A stretch of DNA of 64,000 nt from Lichenihabitans psoromatis (GCF_004323635.1 NZ_CP036515.1:3907501-3971500); one strand, 5' to 3'; shown: positions 47,560 to 57,188, counted from the first letter of the stretch. Notes: a model not told the origin generated them from the sequence alone. Numbers and translations are program-made.

Positions 47560-48783
47560 ATGACTTCAAACCGCTCGACTCCCCTCACCGCAGACGTGAT
47601 CGTGGCCGGCGCCGGCGCGGTCGGCCTTGCTCTCGCGATCGCCCTGGCCCGTGATGGGTTCTCGGTCGTCTCGCTCGGATCTGCGTCCGCCTCGCGCAAC
47701 GGACGCACCGTCGCACTTCTCGACGGGTCTGTGCGGATGCTTCGCGCCTTGCAGGTTTGGCCTGGCCTCGAGGCGCTCGCGGCACCACTCGCCGTCATGC
47801 GGCTCGTCGACGATACGGGGTCTCTGTTCAGGGTACCGCCCGTCAATTTTAAAGCGAGCGAGATCGGACTGCCGGCCTTCGGCTACAATATCGAAAACGC
47901 CGATTTGGTGGAAAGCTTGATGCGTGTCGCCAACGACACTGTCGGTCTGGTCCGCGTCGACGCCTTGTTGCGGGACTTCCACCAAACCGAGGGCGGCATC
48001 GTGGTTCGCACCAACGGCGGACCGGAGATTGCCGCGCGCCTGCTGATCGCGGCCGACGGTGCGTCGTCGCCGACCCGCATCATGGCCGGCATCGCGACCC
48101 GCACGACGGACTACCCGCAAGTCGCCTTGACGACGGTGCTGCACCACGCCGCGCCGCACGGCAATGTGTCGACCGAGTTTCACACCCGCGAAGGTCCGTT
48201 CACGCTCGTGCCCCTGCCCGCGAATGACGACGCTCGGCATCGCTCCAGCCTCGTCTGGGTCATGACGCCCGCCAAAGCCTCGGAACGGCAGAGCCTCGCG
48301 CCGCTGGCCTTCGCACAAGCCATCGAATCGCAGTCGAGGTTGTTGCTAGGACGGGTGGAGCCACAGGGGACTGTCGGCCGGTTCCCCATCCGCAGCACGG
48401 TCGCCGATCGACTGGTCGGGACCCGATTGGCCCTTGCGGGCGAAGCCGCTCACGCCCTGCCGCCAATCGGGGCACAGGGATTGAACCTGAGTTTCCGTGA
48501 CGCCGCGACCTTGGTCGATCATCTCGCCAAGGCTCGACAAGCGGGGCTCGATCACGGCAGCGCGACGGTGCTGGCCGGCTACGAGCGCGCCCGAATGGGT
48601 GACATCGCGATCCGGTCGCGCGGTGTCGACATGCTCAATTCGGCGCTGCTGTCACGCATGCTTCCGGTCGACCTGCTGCGAGGTGCTGGCCTGCTCGCTC
48701 TGGCGTCGATCCCGGCGGCGCGCCACGCCGTCATGCGCGAGGGGCTTCGCCCGCGACATGCGGTTCCGAGCCTGATGCGCTGA
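47560..48783 (+). CDS. UbiH/COQ6-family FAD-dependent monooxygenase
   Basis: A flavoprotein hydroxylase of 407 residues. The N-terminal FAD fold has GAGAVGLALAIALARDG. The second FAD motif reads LALAGEAAHALPPIGAQGLN, with Glu in place of the usual Asp of GD-AAH. The GxxRxxAL-type region follows the first strand (NGRTVALLDGSV). The family includes the ubiquinone-ring hydroxylases UbiH, UbiF, UbiI and UbiL; which position it would hydroxylate cannot be told. A related acyltransferase gene follows after 93 bp on the same strand. Confidence 0.87.
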   Translation: MTSNRSTPLTADVIVAGAGAVGLALAIALARDGFSVVSLGSASASRNGRTVALLDGSVRMLRALQVWPGLEALAAPLAVMRLVDDTGSLFRVPPVNFKASEIGLPAFGYNIENADLVESLMRVANDTVGLVRVDALLRDFHQTEGGIVVRTNGGPEIAARLLIAADGASSPTRIMAGIATRTTDYPQVALTTVLHHAAPHGNVSTEFHTREGPFTLVPLPANDDARHRSSLVWVMTPAKASERQSLAPLAFAQAIESQSRLLLGRVEPQGTVGRFPIRSTVADRLVGTRLALAGEAAHALPPIGAQGLNLSFRDAATLVDHLAKARQAGLDHGSATVLAGYERARMGDIAIRSRGVDMLNSALLSRMLPVDLLRGAGLLALASIPAARHAVMREGLRPRHAVPSLMR

Positions 48784-48876
48784 TGCGTGCTTGACGGAGC
48801 GGTACAACATCAGCAATCAAACGCACGCAATCGCGACGACGCCGTGTCGGCGCGATCAGGAGTAGTCCACGCTTTC

Positions 48877-49749
48877 ATGCCGCGCCTTGTGACGTCGCTC
48901 AAATTTGGGCTCGAATATGCCGGGTTCCAACTTGCGGCGCTGATCTTGGGATCGCTGAGCGTGGAGGCCGCCTCGAATCTGTCGGGGTCGATTTGGCGTA
49001 AGCTCGCGCCGCGCTTCCGCCGCCACGAGCGAGCGCTTGCCCATCTAGCCAGCGCCTTCCCCGAATTGTCGAGCGACGAACGCGAGGCGATCGCGATCGC
49101 GATGTGGGAAAATCTTGGACGCACGTTCGGCGAAGCGTTCCACCTCAAGGAAATTGCATCGAGCGGTCGGGTCACGATCGAAAACCAAGCAACTTTCGAA
49201 ACCTGGGCGGCGCGCGAGGGCGGGAAGGTCGCCTGTGCCGGCCACCTCGGGAATTGGGAATTGGCGATCCTCGGCATCAGCCAGCGTGGCCTGAAGCCAT
49301 GGAGCATCTATCAGCGGATCAAGAACCCCTATGTGGACCGCCGCGTCGCAGGGATGCGGGGCTTTCTCTATACGGGCGGTCTTGTTCAAAAAAACCCGGC
49401 GCTGCCCCGCCTTTTCATGCGCGTGCTGCGAGAGGGCGGCACGATTGGGTTTCTCGCCGATCTGCGCGAATTCAGCGGGGTCGATGTGCCGTTCTTCGGG
49501 CGGCTGGCTCCCTCGACCACCTTTCCGGCCTTGCTGGCGCGGAGCGTCAATGCGCCGATTCTCATGGTGCGGATGCAACGGCTTCCCGGTGTCCGTTTCG
49601 TGCAATCGTTCGAGTTGATCGAGACGCCCATCACCGAGGATCGAAAAGCGGACGTGACGAACGCGACCGCGATGATCCATGCTGCCTTCGAGCGTTATAT
49701 TCGCGACCGTCCAGAGCAATGGATGTGGGCCCACCGGCGCTGGGGTTGA
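48877..49749 (+). CDS. second LpxL/HtrB-like lysophospholipid acyltransferase
   Basis: A 290-residue acyltransferase with the HX4E motif HLGNWE (His123-Glu128) and a membrane-facing N-terminal segment (FGLEYAGFQLAALILGS). It shares the blocks NLGRTFGEA, SGRVTIEN and GHLGNWEL with the acyltransferase at 26144, so the two are paralogues. FLADLREFSGVDVPFFGR is the second conserved block. The frame opens at 48787, but ATG 48877 gives the normal length. The acceptor lipid is unknown. Confidence 0.85.
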   Translation: MPRLVTSLKFGLEYAGFQLAALILGSLSVEAASNLSGSIWRKLAPRFRRHERALAHLASAFPELSSDEREAIAIAMWENLGRTFGEAFHLKEIASSGRVTIENQATFETWAAREGGKVACAGHLGNWELAILGISQRGLKPWSIYQRIKNPYVDRRVAGMRGFLYTGGLVQKNPALPRLFMRVLREGGTIGFLADLREFSGVDVPFFGRLAPSTTFPALLARSVNAPILMVRMQRLPGVRFVQSFELIETPITEDRKADVTNATAMIHAAFERYIRDRPEQWMWAHRRWG

Positions 49750-49772
49750 GTGCCGACCACGAAGGAGCCGCC

Positions 49773-50549
49773 TTGCGTATCGCCACGTGGAACGTCAATT
49801 CGGTGCGGCAGAGGCTCGAGCATCTTCTCGGCTACCTCAAGCAGGTCGAACCCGACGTCGTTTGCCTGCAAGAGCTGAAGTGCGTCGACGACGCCTTCCC
49901 CCGCGCCGAAGTCGAGGCTGTCGGCTACCACAGTCACGTGCATGGTCAGAAGGGCTTCAACGGCGTCGCGATCCTGACCAAGCGGGACGCGATCGTGACC
50001 TCCGGACTGCCGGGGGATCCGTCCGATGCTCAGGCCCGCTACATCGAGGCGATCGTGCCACACGGCGACCGATCGGTGCGGGTCGCCTCCCTTTACCTCC
50101 CGAACGGCAATCCGGTCGGAACCGAGAAATATCCTTATAAGCTCGGCTTCATGGACCGTCTCATCGCGCGCGCGCGCCACCTCCTCGACCACGAGGAAAT
50201 CCTGGTGCTTGCGGGCGACTATAACGTCATCCCCGAAGCGATCGATGTCGCGGATCCGCAGAACTGGGTCAATGACGCGCTGTTCCTTCCCGAAACACGA
50301 GAGCGCTTCCGTTCGCTTCTCAATCTCGGTCTCGTCGATGCCGTCCGCGCCATGACGGATGAGGCCGGGCTCTATAGTTTTTGGGACTATCAGGCCGGCG
50401 CATGGCAGCGAAACCGGGGCATCCGGATCGACCACCTTCTTCTCTCGCCGCAGGCTGCGGACCGCCTTCAATCATTCTCGATCGACAAGGATCTCCGAGC
50501 GCTCGACAAACCGTCCGATCACGTCCCGGTTCGGATCGACCTCGCCTGA
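49773..50549 (+). CDS. xthA: exodeoxyribonuclease III, TTG start
   Basis: An AP endonuclease/3' exonuclease of the EEP superfamily, 258 residues. RIATWNVNSVRQR, CLQELKCVD, LAGDYNVIP and RGIRIDHLLLS are the standard active-site blocks; the final Asp-His pair SDHVPV is present. The start is a TTG at 49773 with GGAG six bases upstream. The longer open frame on the same strand back to 49104 is out-of-family sequence inside the acyltransferase. Confidence 0.93.
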   Translation: MRIATWNVNSVRQRLEHLLGYLKQVEPDVVCLQELKCVDDAFPRAEVEAVGYHSHVHGQKGFNGVAILTKRDAIVTSGLPGDPSDAQARYIEAIVPHGDRSVRVASLYLPNGNPVGTEKYPYKLGFMDRLIARARHLLDHEEILVLAGDYNVIPEAIDVADPQNWVNDALFLPETRERFRSLLNLGLVDAVRAMTDEAGLYSFWDYQAGAWQRNRGIRIDHLLLSPQAADRLQSFSIDKDLRALDKPSDHVPVRIDLA

Positions 50550-50579
50550 GCCAAGACGGAGCCCTCAAGCTCCGCTTAG

Positions 50580-51416
50580 TCAGTTCCGCTTGCGCCGTTC
50601 TTCGGCATAGACCATCGCAACCTGTCGGTCATTGTCGGTCGCCGTATCGGCTGCCTTGTTGTAAAGGTCCACGATCCAGCCGTCCTTCGGGTCTTTTGAG
50701 TCCAGCGCCGCGTCCCGCGCCAGCGTCAGCCACATCAAACCTTTGGCGCGTTGCTGGGCAAAGCCATCGAACCCGTTGAACAACATGTGGCCCAGCAAGG
50801 CTTCAGCTTGATAATGGTTCTTCTCGGCTGCCAGCGACAACCAGCGGGCCGCCTGCCGTATGTCTTTCGGGATGCCATCCGCGCCATCTAAAAACAGCCG
50901 CGCGAGATTGTATTGAGCGTCGGCGTTGCCGAACGTCAAAGCCGCATATTGAAACATCTCAAGCGCCCGCTCTGGATTCGGCTTCACGGGCGAGTTTGCG
51001 ATCCCATTGAGACTATAGACGCCGAGGGCCACAAAGGCGTTGGACACGACCGACATGTCACGACGATTGTCATCATCCTCGTCATAGTTCTGGACGATCT
51101 GCGAGAAGTAATCGAAGGCCTTGGCGTCGTCGTGTGGGACGCCATCGCCATCCGCATACATCTTGCCCAGTTTCCACCGCGCGAGCGGATTGCCGTTGGC
51201 GGCCGCATATTTGAACGCCTCGACCGAGGATTTCACATCACCAGACCGATACCCGTCGACCCCCACCCGCAAGGCCTGTTGCGGGTTCTTGAAGACTTGC
51301 AAGGGACCTTTGTTGGCCGGCGCATAATCATTGCCGTCGAGCGCAGACGCGCTCGTGCCGACGGCGATGAAACATCCGGCCATCAACACAAGGGAGAAGC
51401 GGCTAGCGGCAAGCAT
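50580..51416 (-). CDS. exoR: ExoR, periplasmic Sel1-repeat regulator
   Basis: A 278-residue secreted protein with signal peptide (about 1-25, FSLVLMAGCFIAVGTSASA) and several Sel1-type helical repeats (ARWKLGKMYADGDGV, AQYNLARLFLDGADG, AEALLGHMLFNGFDG). The whole pattern, including PLQVFKNPQQALRVG and GLMWLTLARDAA, matches ExoR of Sinorhizobium and Agrobacterium, a periplasmic inhibitor of the ExoS-ChvI two-component system that controls exopolysaccharide and motility. ATG 51416 has GAGG nine bases upstream; the TTG at 51446 is less likely. exoS and chvI are not in the window. Confidence 0.85.
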   Translation of the reverse strand: MLAASRFSLVLMAGCFIAVGTSASALDGNDYAPANKGPLQVFKNPQQALRVGVDGYRSGDVKSSVEAFKYAAANGNPLARWKLGKMYADGDGVPHDDAKAFDYFSQIVQNYDEDDDNRRDMSVVSNAFVALGVYSLNGIANSPVKPNPERALEMFQYAALTFGNADAQYNLARLFLDGADGIPKDIRQAARWLSLAAEKNHYQAEALLGHMLFNGFDGFAQQRAKGLMWLTLARDAALDSKDPKDGWIVDLYNKAADTATDNDRQVAMVYAEERRKRN

Positions 51417-51952
51417 CGTGACGCACCTCGGCCGTGCGTTCAACACGGATCACAGCGAAAGAGGACGAGCGACGCGTGATGGAAGGAGAAGGGTCCCTCC
51501 CGGAGCGGCTCGGCAGTTTCGTCTTGTCGAACACAGGCTCATCCATCGATAAACGCGTCACATGCACCGGCCGAAACCTCACACACCCAAGACGCCACGA
51601 TCGGTGGCGCAGAAGGGGCGATAGGCCCATTGGAGCAATTCAAGAGACGCTGCGGCGGGCAAGCCAAGCAATTGAAGGCGTTGCCAAAACCCGAGCAGTT
51701 GCCCGCTTGTAATTGATCGAAATTAGCGGGAGGTTTATGGCGCAATCGCGGCGCTAATAGAGTTGCAAAACGACCCTATCAAGATGAACAACGGCTGTTG
51801 CCCAAAAGCGACGTTTATGCCGTGTTCATGCTGCCCGAGAGTCACATCAAGAGCGCACCGCCCGCAAATTCGAGCACAAGCGACGCTTTTCGCCTATCCA
51901 AAATGCGACGGCGAGACGGGCGCGATGCGCTCTCGCATCGCGCCGAAGCGGT
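51417..51952 (-). other. 536-bp gap between valS and exoR
   Basis: I find no gene with family sequence or good coding signals here. It must hold the exoR promoter, but no clear -35/-10 pair is visible. It contains one 6-bp hairpin CGCCAC/GTGGCG (51593-51609) and the strong valS 3' hairpin. The small open frames on the plus strand lack ribosome-binding sites. Confidence 0.5.
51919..51944 (-). terminator. strong hairpin just after valS
   Basis: GGCGCGATGCG pairs with CGCATCGCGCC, a perfect 11-bp stem with a CTCT loop, nine bases after the valS stop. The following minus-strand bases are not T-rich, so it may end transcription only with help, or protect the mRNA 3' end. Confidence 0.5.
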
Positions 51953-54664
51953 TCAAGATTCGCTCAACCGATCGATGGCGTTGCGGAGCTTGTCGGCACG
52001 CGCCAGAGCCTCGGCGCGTCGCTCACGGTTTTCTTCGATCACCTCTTCGGGAGCCCGCGCGACGAAATCCGCATTGCCCAGCTTGGCCTCGATCTTGGCC
52101 ACCTCGGCCTCGATCTTGGCGACGTCCTTGCGGAGCCGGTGACGCTCGGCCGCGATGTCGATCACGGCCCCGAGCGGCATGAGGGCGGTCAATCCAGCAA
52201 CGACGATCTGCACCGAGCCTTGATCCGCGGCCGCGACGCTCACGATCTCCGACAGGCGAGCCAGCCGCTTTAACGTCTCCTCCCACCGGCCTAGACGGTC
52301 TATCGCACTGGCCTCGGCATCGAGCAGATGCAGCGGAATTTGCGCGCCGGCCGGAACGTTCAACTCCGACCGAACCGATCGAATTTCCGAGATCAGGTCG
52401 ATGATCCAGCCGATTTCGGCCGAGGCCGCATCAGCACCCGCGTCAGGCGTTTGCGTCGGCCATGCGGTGAGAGCCAACAGGGCCGAGCGCGCCGGGCCCT
52501 GTTGGCCTTTGATGGCCCAAAGCTCTTCCGTGATGAACGGCATGAACGGGTGGAGCATCGTCAAAATGTGATCGAGCACGAAAGCTGTCGTCGCCCGCGT
52601 TTCGGCTTTTGCGTCGCCATCGGGCCCGGTCAGAAGCGGCTTGGCGAGTTCAAGATACCAATCGCAATAGAGGTTCCAGACGAACCGATAGACCACTGCC
52701 GCGGCATCGTTGAACCGATAAGCCTCGAGAGCGGTCGTCACGTCGGCGGCGGCTTTGTTGGCCTCGTCGATGATCCAGCGATTGAGCGGCTCGCGCAGCG
52801 CCTTGGGGTCAAAACCCGTGACCCGCTCACAACCGTTCATTTCGGCAAAGCGCGCGGCGTTCCACAGCTTGGTCGCAAAATTGCGATAGCCCTCGACCCG
52901 CGCGGTCGCCAATTTGATGTCGCGGCCCTGTGCCGCCATCGCCACCAAGGTGAAGCGCAACGCATCCGCACCGAACTGATCGATCAACCGCAGGGGGTCG
53001 ATGACGTTGCCCTTCGATTTCGACATCTTCGCACCCTTCTCGTCCCGGACGAGCGCGTGCATGTAGACGTCTTTGAAGGGAACCTCGCCGGTGAAATGCA
53101 GCCCCATCATCATCATCCGGGCAACCCAGAAGAAGATGATGTCGAATCCGGTCACCAGCGTCGACGTGGGATAATAACGAGCCAGTTCGGGCGTCGACTG
53201 CGGCCACCCGAGGGTTGAAAACGGCCACAACGCCGATGAGAACCATGTGTCGAGCACATCCTCATCACGCCGCAGGTCGACCGTCTCGCCATAGACCGAG
53301 ACGGCCTCGATCTGCGCCTCGGCCTCGGTGGCGGCGACGAAGACATGGTTGTCAGGGCCATACCAAGCCGGAATGCGGTGACCCCACCAGAGTTGCCGCG
53401 ACACACACCAGGGCTGGATATTGTCCAACCACTCGAAATAGGTTTTTTCCCAAGTCTTCGGCACGAACACCGTCCGGCCGTCCCGCACAGCCTCGAGTGC
53501 CGGCGCCGCAAGCGTCTTCGCATCGACATACCATTGATCGGTCAACCACGGCTCGATCACGACATTCGACCGATCACCATGCGGCACGCCATGAACATGC
53601 GGCTCGATCGCGACGAGCAGCCCCCGCTCCTCCATCATCGCGACGATCCGCTTCCGCGCCGCAAATCTGTCGAGACCGTGCAACTCCATCACGGCCGACA
53701 GATCGGCGGACGCGATGAGATCGAGCAGAAACGCGTCGTTGCGGTCCAGCGTTAAACGAGCTTCCGCATCCAAAATATTGATAAGACGTAACGAATGTCG
53801 CTTTCCGACTTCGAAATCGTTGAAGTCATGTGCCGGCGTAATCTTGACCGCGCCGGATCCCTTTTCTGGATCGGCATAGTCATCAGCCACGATCGGAATA
53901 CGGCGCCCGACGAGCGGCAGGACGGCAAATTGACCGATGAGATCGCGATAGCGCTCATCATCCGGATGGACAGCAACCGCGCTATCGCCCAGCAACGTCT
54001 CGGGTCGCGTCGTCGCAACCGTGATGAAACGACCGTCTTGCCCCTCGATGGGATAGTTGAAATGCCACAGGGAGCCGCGGGTCTCGACCGCCAGAACCTC
54101 GATATCCGACACGGCCGTCAGAAATTTCGGATCCCAATTGACGAGACGTTTGTCTTTATAGATGAGCCCGTCGCGATAAAGTTTGACGAACACCTGGACG
54201 ACGGCCTCGCTCAGCCCCTCATCCATCGTGAACCGCGTGCGAGACCAGTCGCAGGAGGCACCAAGACGCTTGAGTTGATCGACGATCTTGCCGCCCGACT
54301 CGTCCTTCCAGGCCCACACACGCTCGATGAAGGCCTCGCGTCCTATGGTCCGTCGATTGGGCATCTGCCGCTCGGCAAGCTGGCGTTCGACGACCATCTG
54401 GGTCGCTATGCCGGCATGATCCATACCCGGTTGCCACAACACGTCCTTGCCGCGCATCCGCTCGAAGCGGGCCAGCACGTCCTGGAGCGTATGATTGAGC
54501 GCATGCCCGATGTGAAGCGACCCCGTCACGTTCGGGGGCGGCATCATGATGCTATAAGGCGCCGCGCCGGCGCGATCTGGTCGGCCTGACGCAAAAGCGT
54601 CTGCGGCCTCCCAGGCTTCACGTGTTCGTATTTCGACCGCGGCCGGATCGAAGGTCTTATCCAT
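51953..54664 (-). CDS. valS: valyl-tRNA synthetase
   Basis: A class I aminoacyl-tRNA synthetase of 903 residues. HIGH is at 51-54 and KMSKS at 546-550. The editing domain, anticodon-binding domain and the C-terminal coiled-coil arm (IEAEVAKIEAKLGNADFVARAPEEV) are all present. It begins 12 bp after popZ and is probably co-transcribed with it. Confidence 0.97.
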   Translation of the reverse strand: MDKTFDPAAVEIRTREAWEAADAFASGRPDRAGAAPYSIMMPPPNVTGSLHIGHALNHTLQDVLARFERMRGKDVLWQPGMDHAGIATQMVVERQLAERQMPNRRTIGREAFIERVWAWKDESGGKIVDQLKRLGASCDWSRTRFTMDEGLSEAVVQVFVKLYRDGLIYKDKRLVNWDPKFLTAVSDIEVLAVETRGSLWHFNYPIEGQDGRFITVATTRPETLLGDSAVAVHPDDERYRDLIGQFAVLPLVGRRIPIVADDYADPEKGSGAVKITPAHDFNDFEVGKRHSLRLINILDAEARLTLDRNDAFLLDLIASADLSAVMELHGLDRFAARKRIVAMMEERGLLVAIEPHVHGVPHGDRSNVVIEPWLTDQWYVDAKTLAAPALEAVRDGRTVFVPKTWEKTYFEWLDNIQPWCVSRQLWWGHRIPAWYGPDNHVFVAATEAEAQIEAVSVYGETVDLRRDEDVLDTWFSSALWPFSTLGWPQSTPELARYYPTSTLVTGFDIIFFWVARMMMMGLHFTGEVPFKDVYMHALVRDEKGAKMSKSKGNVIDPLRLIDQFGADALRFTLVAMAAQGRDIKLATARVEGYRNFATKLWNAARFAEMNGCERVTGFDPKALREPLNRWIIDEANKAAADVTTALEAYRFNDAAAVVYRFVWNLYCDWYLELAKPLLTGPDGDAKAETRATTAFVLDHILTMLHPFMPFITEELWAIKGQQGPARSALLALTAWPTQTPDAGADAASAEIGWIIDLISEIRSVRSELNVPAGAQIPLHLLDAEASAIDRLGRWEETLKRLARLSEIVSVAAADQGSVQIVVAGLTALMPLGAVIDIAAERHRLRKDVAKIEAEVAKIEAKLGNADFVARAPEEVIEENRERRAEALARADKLRNAIDRLSES

Positions 54665-54676
54665 TATGCTTCTGAC

Positions 54677-55558
54677 TTAGTTGTTCGAGGGACGTCCGCC
54701 ACGAGCCAATCGTTCGATTTCTTGCCGAACGAGGCGCTCGACGAGCGCAGGAAGATGATCGTCCAACCATGACTTCAGCAAGGGACGCAGCATCTCTCGG
54801 GTGAGTTTCTCGATTGTGTCGGAATTCTGCAAAACGACCGATGTCGCGAGAGTTTGGAAGGCTGAACCGACCGTCGCGCCTGCTTCGGGAGAAACCAGGG
54901 TCTCAGGCTCGACGGAGGGTGCCCGAGTGCCTTGAAGCGAGGCCATGACATTCTCCTGCTCGCGCTCGGGCTCGACCAGGGCGACGTTGTCGACATCGAG
55001 TGCAAAATGGGACGCTGTCGACGCACCAGCGAAAGGTTCGGCAGGCGCTGAGGGGGCCGGCGGCTCGGTCGACGATTCTGGAACGGCGCTTGAATTGAGG
55101 TCCGAGGGTTGCGCGTCGACGGTCTCGGTCAAGGCATCCCAATTCGCCGCCAAATCCTCAGGCGTCGACTCGGCTTGCGAACTGAACCGCGGTCGCAGGA
55201 TCGACGATACGGCCTCGTCGGCGATGCGATCCACCAGGGACGACGTCGTCGCCTCGTCCAACGCCGGAGCGGGCGGCACATTCAGATGTGGCTGCGCGTA
55301 GGAGCCTTGCAGGACTGGAGAGACCGCCTCGCCGACGACCGGCTCGTTCGTCGGAAGCGACCTTGCTTCCTGCTCAACGGGCGGAACCGGTCCGGTTTGT
55401 TTTCGGAAGGATGCGGACATCGACGCCGCGTTCCTCGACTGATCATCGGCGATGATCCGCCGGATGGAGGCGAGAATATCCTCCATGGAGGGTTCCGCCG
55501 AGCGCGGCTCGGCATAAGCGTCGTTTGACTGCGGAAGAGGTGCGTTAACCGCGCTCAT
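54677..55558 (-). CDS. popZ: PopZ-like polar organizing protein (DUF2497)
   Basis: A 293-residue acidic, largely disordered protein. It has the short conserved N-terminal helix EPSMEDILASIRRIIADD and the C-terminal oligomerisation region EKLTREMLRPLLKSWLDDH and PALVERLVRQEIERLARG, with a Pro/Glu/Ala-rich spacer between them. This is the PopZ architecture: in Caulobacter and Agrobacterium it forms a polar matrix that captures chromosome-segregation and cell-cycle proteins. It precedes valS and follows tolC in the conserved Rhizobiales order. Confidence 0.88.
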   Translation of the reverse strand: MSAVNAPLPQSNDAYAEPRSAEPSMEDILASIRRIIADDQSRNAASMSASFRKQTGPVPPVEQEARSLPTNEPVVGEAVSPVLQGSYAQPHLNVPPAPALDEATTSSLVDRIADEAVSSILRPRFSSQAESTPEDLAANWDALTETVDAQPSDLNSSAVPESSTEPPAPSAPAEPFAGASTASHFALDVDNVALVEPEREQENVMASLQGTRAPSVEPETLVSPEAGATVGSAFQTLATSVVLQNSDTIEKLTREMLRPLLKSWLDDHLPALVERLVRQEIERLARGGRPSNN

Positions 55559-55655
55559 GACTTTGACGCTTTCTACGCTGCTCCAACACCCCCGTTGACG
55601 GCAAGCATCGGATCACTGGTGGGAATTGTCGACCGCCGCGCCGGCGCTGATCGCT

Positions 55656-55670
55656 GTAACGAAGAATTAA
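55656..55670 (-). promoter_or_regulatory. CtrA-like site upstream of popZ
   Basis: On the minus strand TTAA-N7-TTAC, seven of eight positions of the CtrA consensus TTAA-N7-TTAA, lies about 98-112 bp before the popZ start. CtrA is the master cell-cycle regulator of alphaproteobacteria, and popZ acts in the same programme. A single near-match in 200 bp can arise by chance. Confidence 0.35.
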
Positions 55671-55757
55671 CCCCGCCGTACCGCGGCAACAAGCTCTTGC
55701 GGGCCTCAACACTTCCGTCCCACCGTTTTATTTCAGCGAGGCGGCGGCCGTCCGACG

Positions 55758-57188
55758 TTATTTTCCGTCGGGCGTCCGCATGCCGTACCACTTGTCCTTG
55801 ACCTGCTCGAAATGCACCACGGGGTTATATTGCTTGACGTTGAGACCCAGCAGGGTCGTCGAGAGGCGACCGATCGTGGCGAGCACGGCGTAAGAGGCGA
55901 CGACGCGATCGCGCTGCGCGCCGACGAGCGCGACGCGCGAGTTCAACAAGGTCTGCTGCGCGTTGAGCACGTCGAGAGTGGTGCGTTGGCCGACGCGAGC
56001 TTCCTCGCGAACACCGTTCAGCGCGATTTCCGATGCGTTGACCGACGCTTGATCCGAGGTCACCGTCGCCTTCGAGGATTCCAGCAGGCCCCAAGCAGAG
56101 ATGACGGCGGCTCGGACGTTTTCGCGCTGGACGTCGGCCAGCAAACGCGACTGGGTCAGGGTCTCTTTCGCTTGGCGGATCGTCGCGTAATCGGCACCGC
56201 CCTCATAGAGCGGAATGCTGACTGACCCCACGACCGCGCCAACGAAGGCATGGCTGCCAGGAACATTGCTGACGTCATATTCCTGCGACAGCGATCCTTG
56301 CACGCTGACGGTCGGATAGAGCGCGCCTTCGGCGATCTTCACCTGCAAGGCCGCCGCATCTACTTGATGCAGCGCGGCCTGGACGGATGGATGCTCGACC
56401 TGCGAAATATTGATCGCGGTCGCCAACGTCGGCGGCAGTCCGCGCTCGAGCGGACGCGCAGGCTCGAGGCGCGTCGGCTGAACGCCCACAACCTGCCGGA
56501 AACTCGCGATTGAATTCTGCAGGTTTGACTGTGCGGTATAGAAGTCGGCGCGAGAGCCAGCGAGACCGGCTTCCGCCTGGGCCACATCGGTTCGTGTCAC
56601 TTCGCCGACCTTGAACCGATCCTGCGTCTGACGCAGTTGCTCGTCCAAGACCTTGATATTGCTCGATCGCAGATCCAACACCGCAGTGTCACGCAACACG
56701 TCCATGTAGGACTGCGCGGCGCTCTGCAAAACGCTCTGCTCGGTGTTCCGCAAGGTCTCGCGAGACCCGAAGACATTCGATTCCGCCTGGCGAATGGAGT
56801 TCGGTGTCTTGAAACCATCGAACACGGTCTGCGTGACCGTCAGGCCAACACCTCGGGGAACCGTATCGTTGACGCCGGCAAGCGATGAGTTCGCTCCGCT
56901 CGCAAGACCTGCCACACCAGCGTCCGAATGCGTGAAGCCGACGCTTCCGGTTCCGCTCACTTTTGGCAAGTAGCCGGAGTTTGCGAGAGGGACGTTCTCG
57001 TCGGTTGCTCGTGTGCCGGCCCGCTGGGCATTCAGTTGTGGGTTGTTGACGTAGGCTTTCGTCAGGAAACTATTGAGCGATTCTGCGCTGGCGGGGGCCG
57101 ACAGTCCAACGGTGAGGAGCACCGCGGAAAGCGCGACTGTCGTCTCGAACCGGACCGTTCCGGATTGCTTGGATCTCTTGAACAACAT
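55758..57188 (-). CDS. tolC: TolC-family outer-membrane efflux protein
   Basis: A 476-residue trimeric outer-membrane channel for type I secretion and drug efflux. A signal peptide (TTVALSAVLLTVGLSAPASA) is followed by two OEP repeats with long helices: SLNSFLTKAYVNNPQLNAQRAGTR and, in the second, VQAALHQVDAAALQVKIAEGALYP. The TolC-type TLDVLNAQQTLLNSR block is clear. ATG 57188 has AAGG seven bases upstream; the frame opens to 57257. It lies upstream of popZ on the same strand. Confidence 0.92.
   Translation of the reverse strand: MLFKRSKQSGTVRFETTVALSAVLLTVGLSAPASAESLNSFLTKAYVNNPQLNAQRAGTRATDENVPLANSGYLPKVSGTGSVGFTHSDAGVAGLASGANSSLAGVNDTVPRGVGLTVTQTVFDGFKTPNSIRQAESNVFGSRETLRNTEQSVLQSAAQSYMDVLRDTAVLDLRSSNIKVLDEQLRQTQDRFKVGEVTRTDVAQAEAGLAGSRADFYTAQSNLQNSIASFRQVVGVQPTRLEPARPLERGLPPTLATAINISQVEHPSVQAALHQVDAAALQVKIAEGALYPTVSVQGSLSQEYDVSNVPGSHAFVGAVVGSVSIPLYEGGADYATIRQAKETLTQSRLLADVQRENVRAAVISAWGLLESSKATVTSDQASVNASEIALNGVREEARVGQRTTLDVLNAQQTLLNSRVALVGAQRDRVVASYAVLATIGRLSTTLLGLNVKQYNPVVHFEQVKDKWYGMRTPDGK

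Noticed and set aside
51434..51712. 92-codon plus-strand frame in the valS-exoR gap
   Set aside because: No ribosome-binding site or family resemblance; it overlaps the exoR leader.
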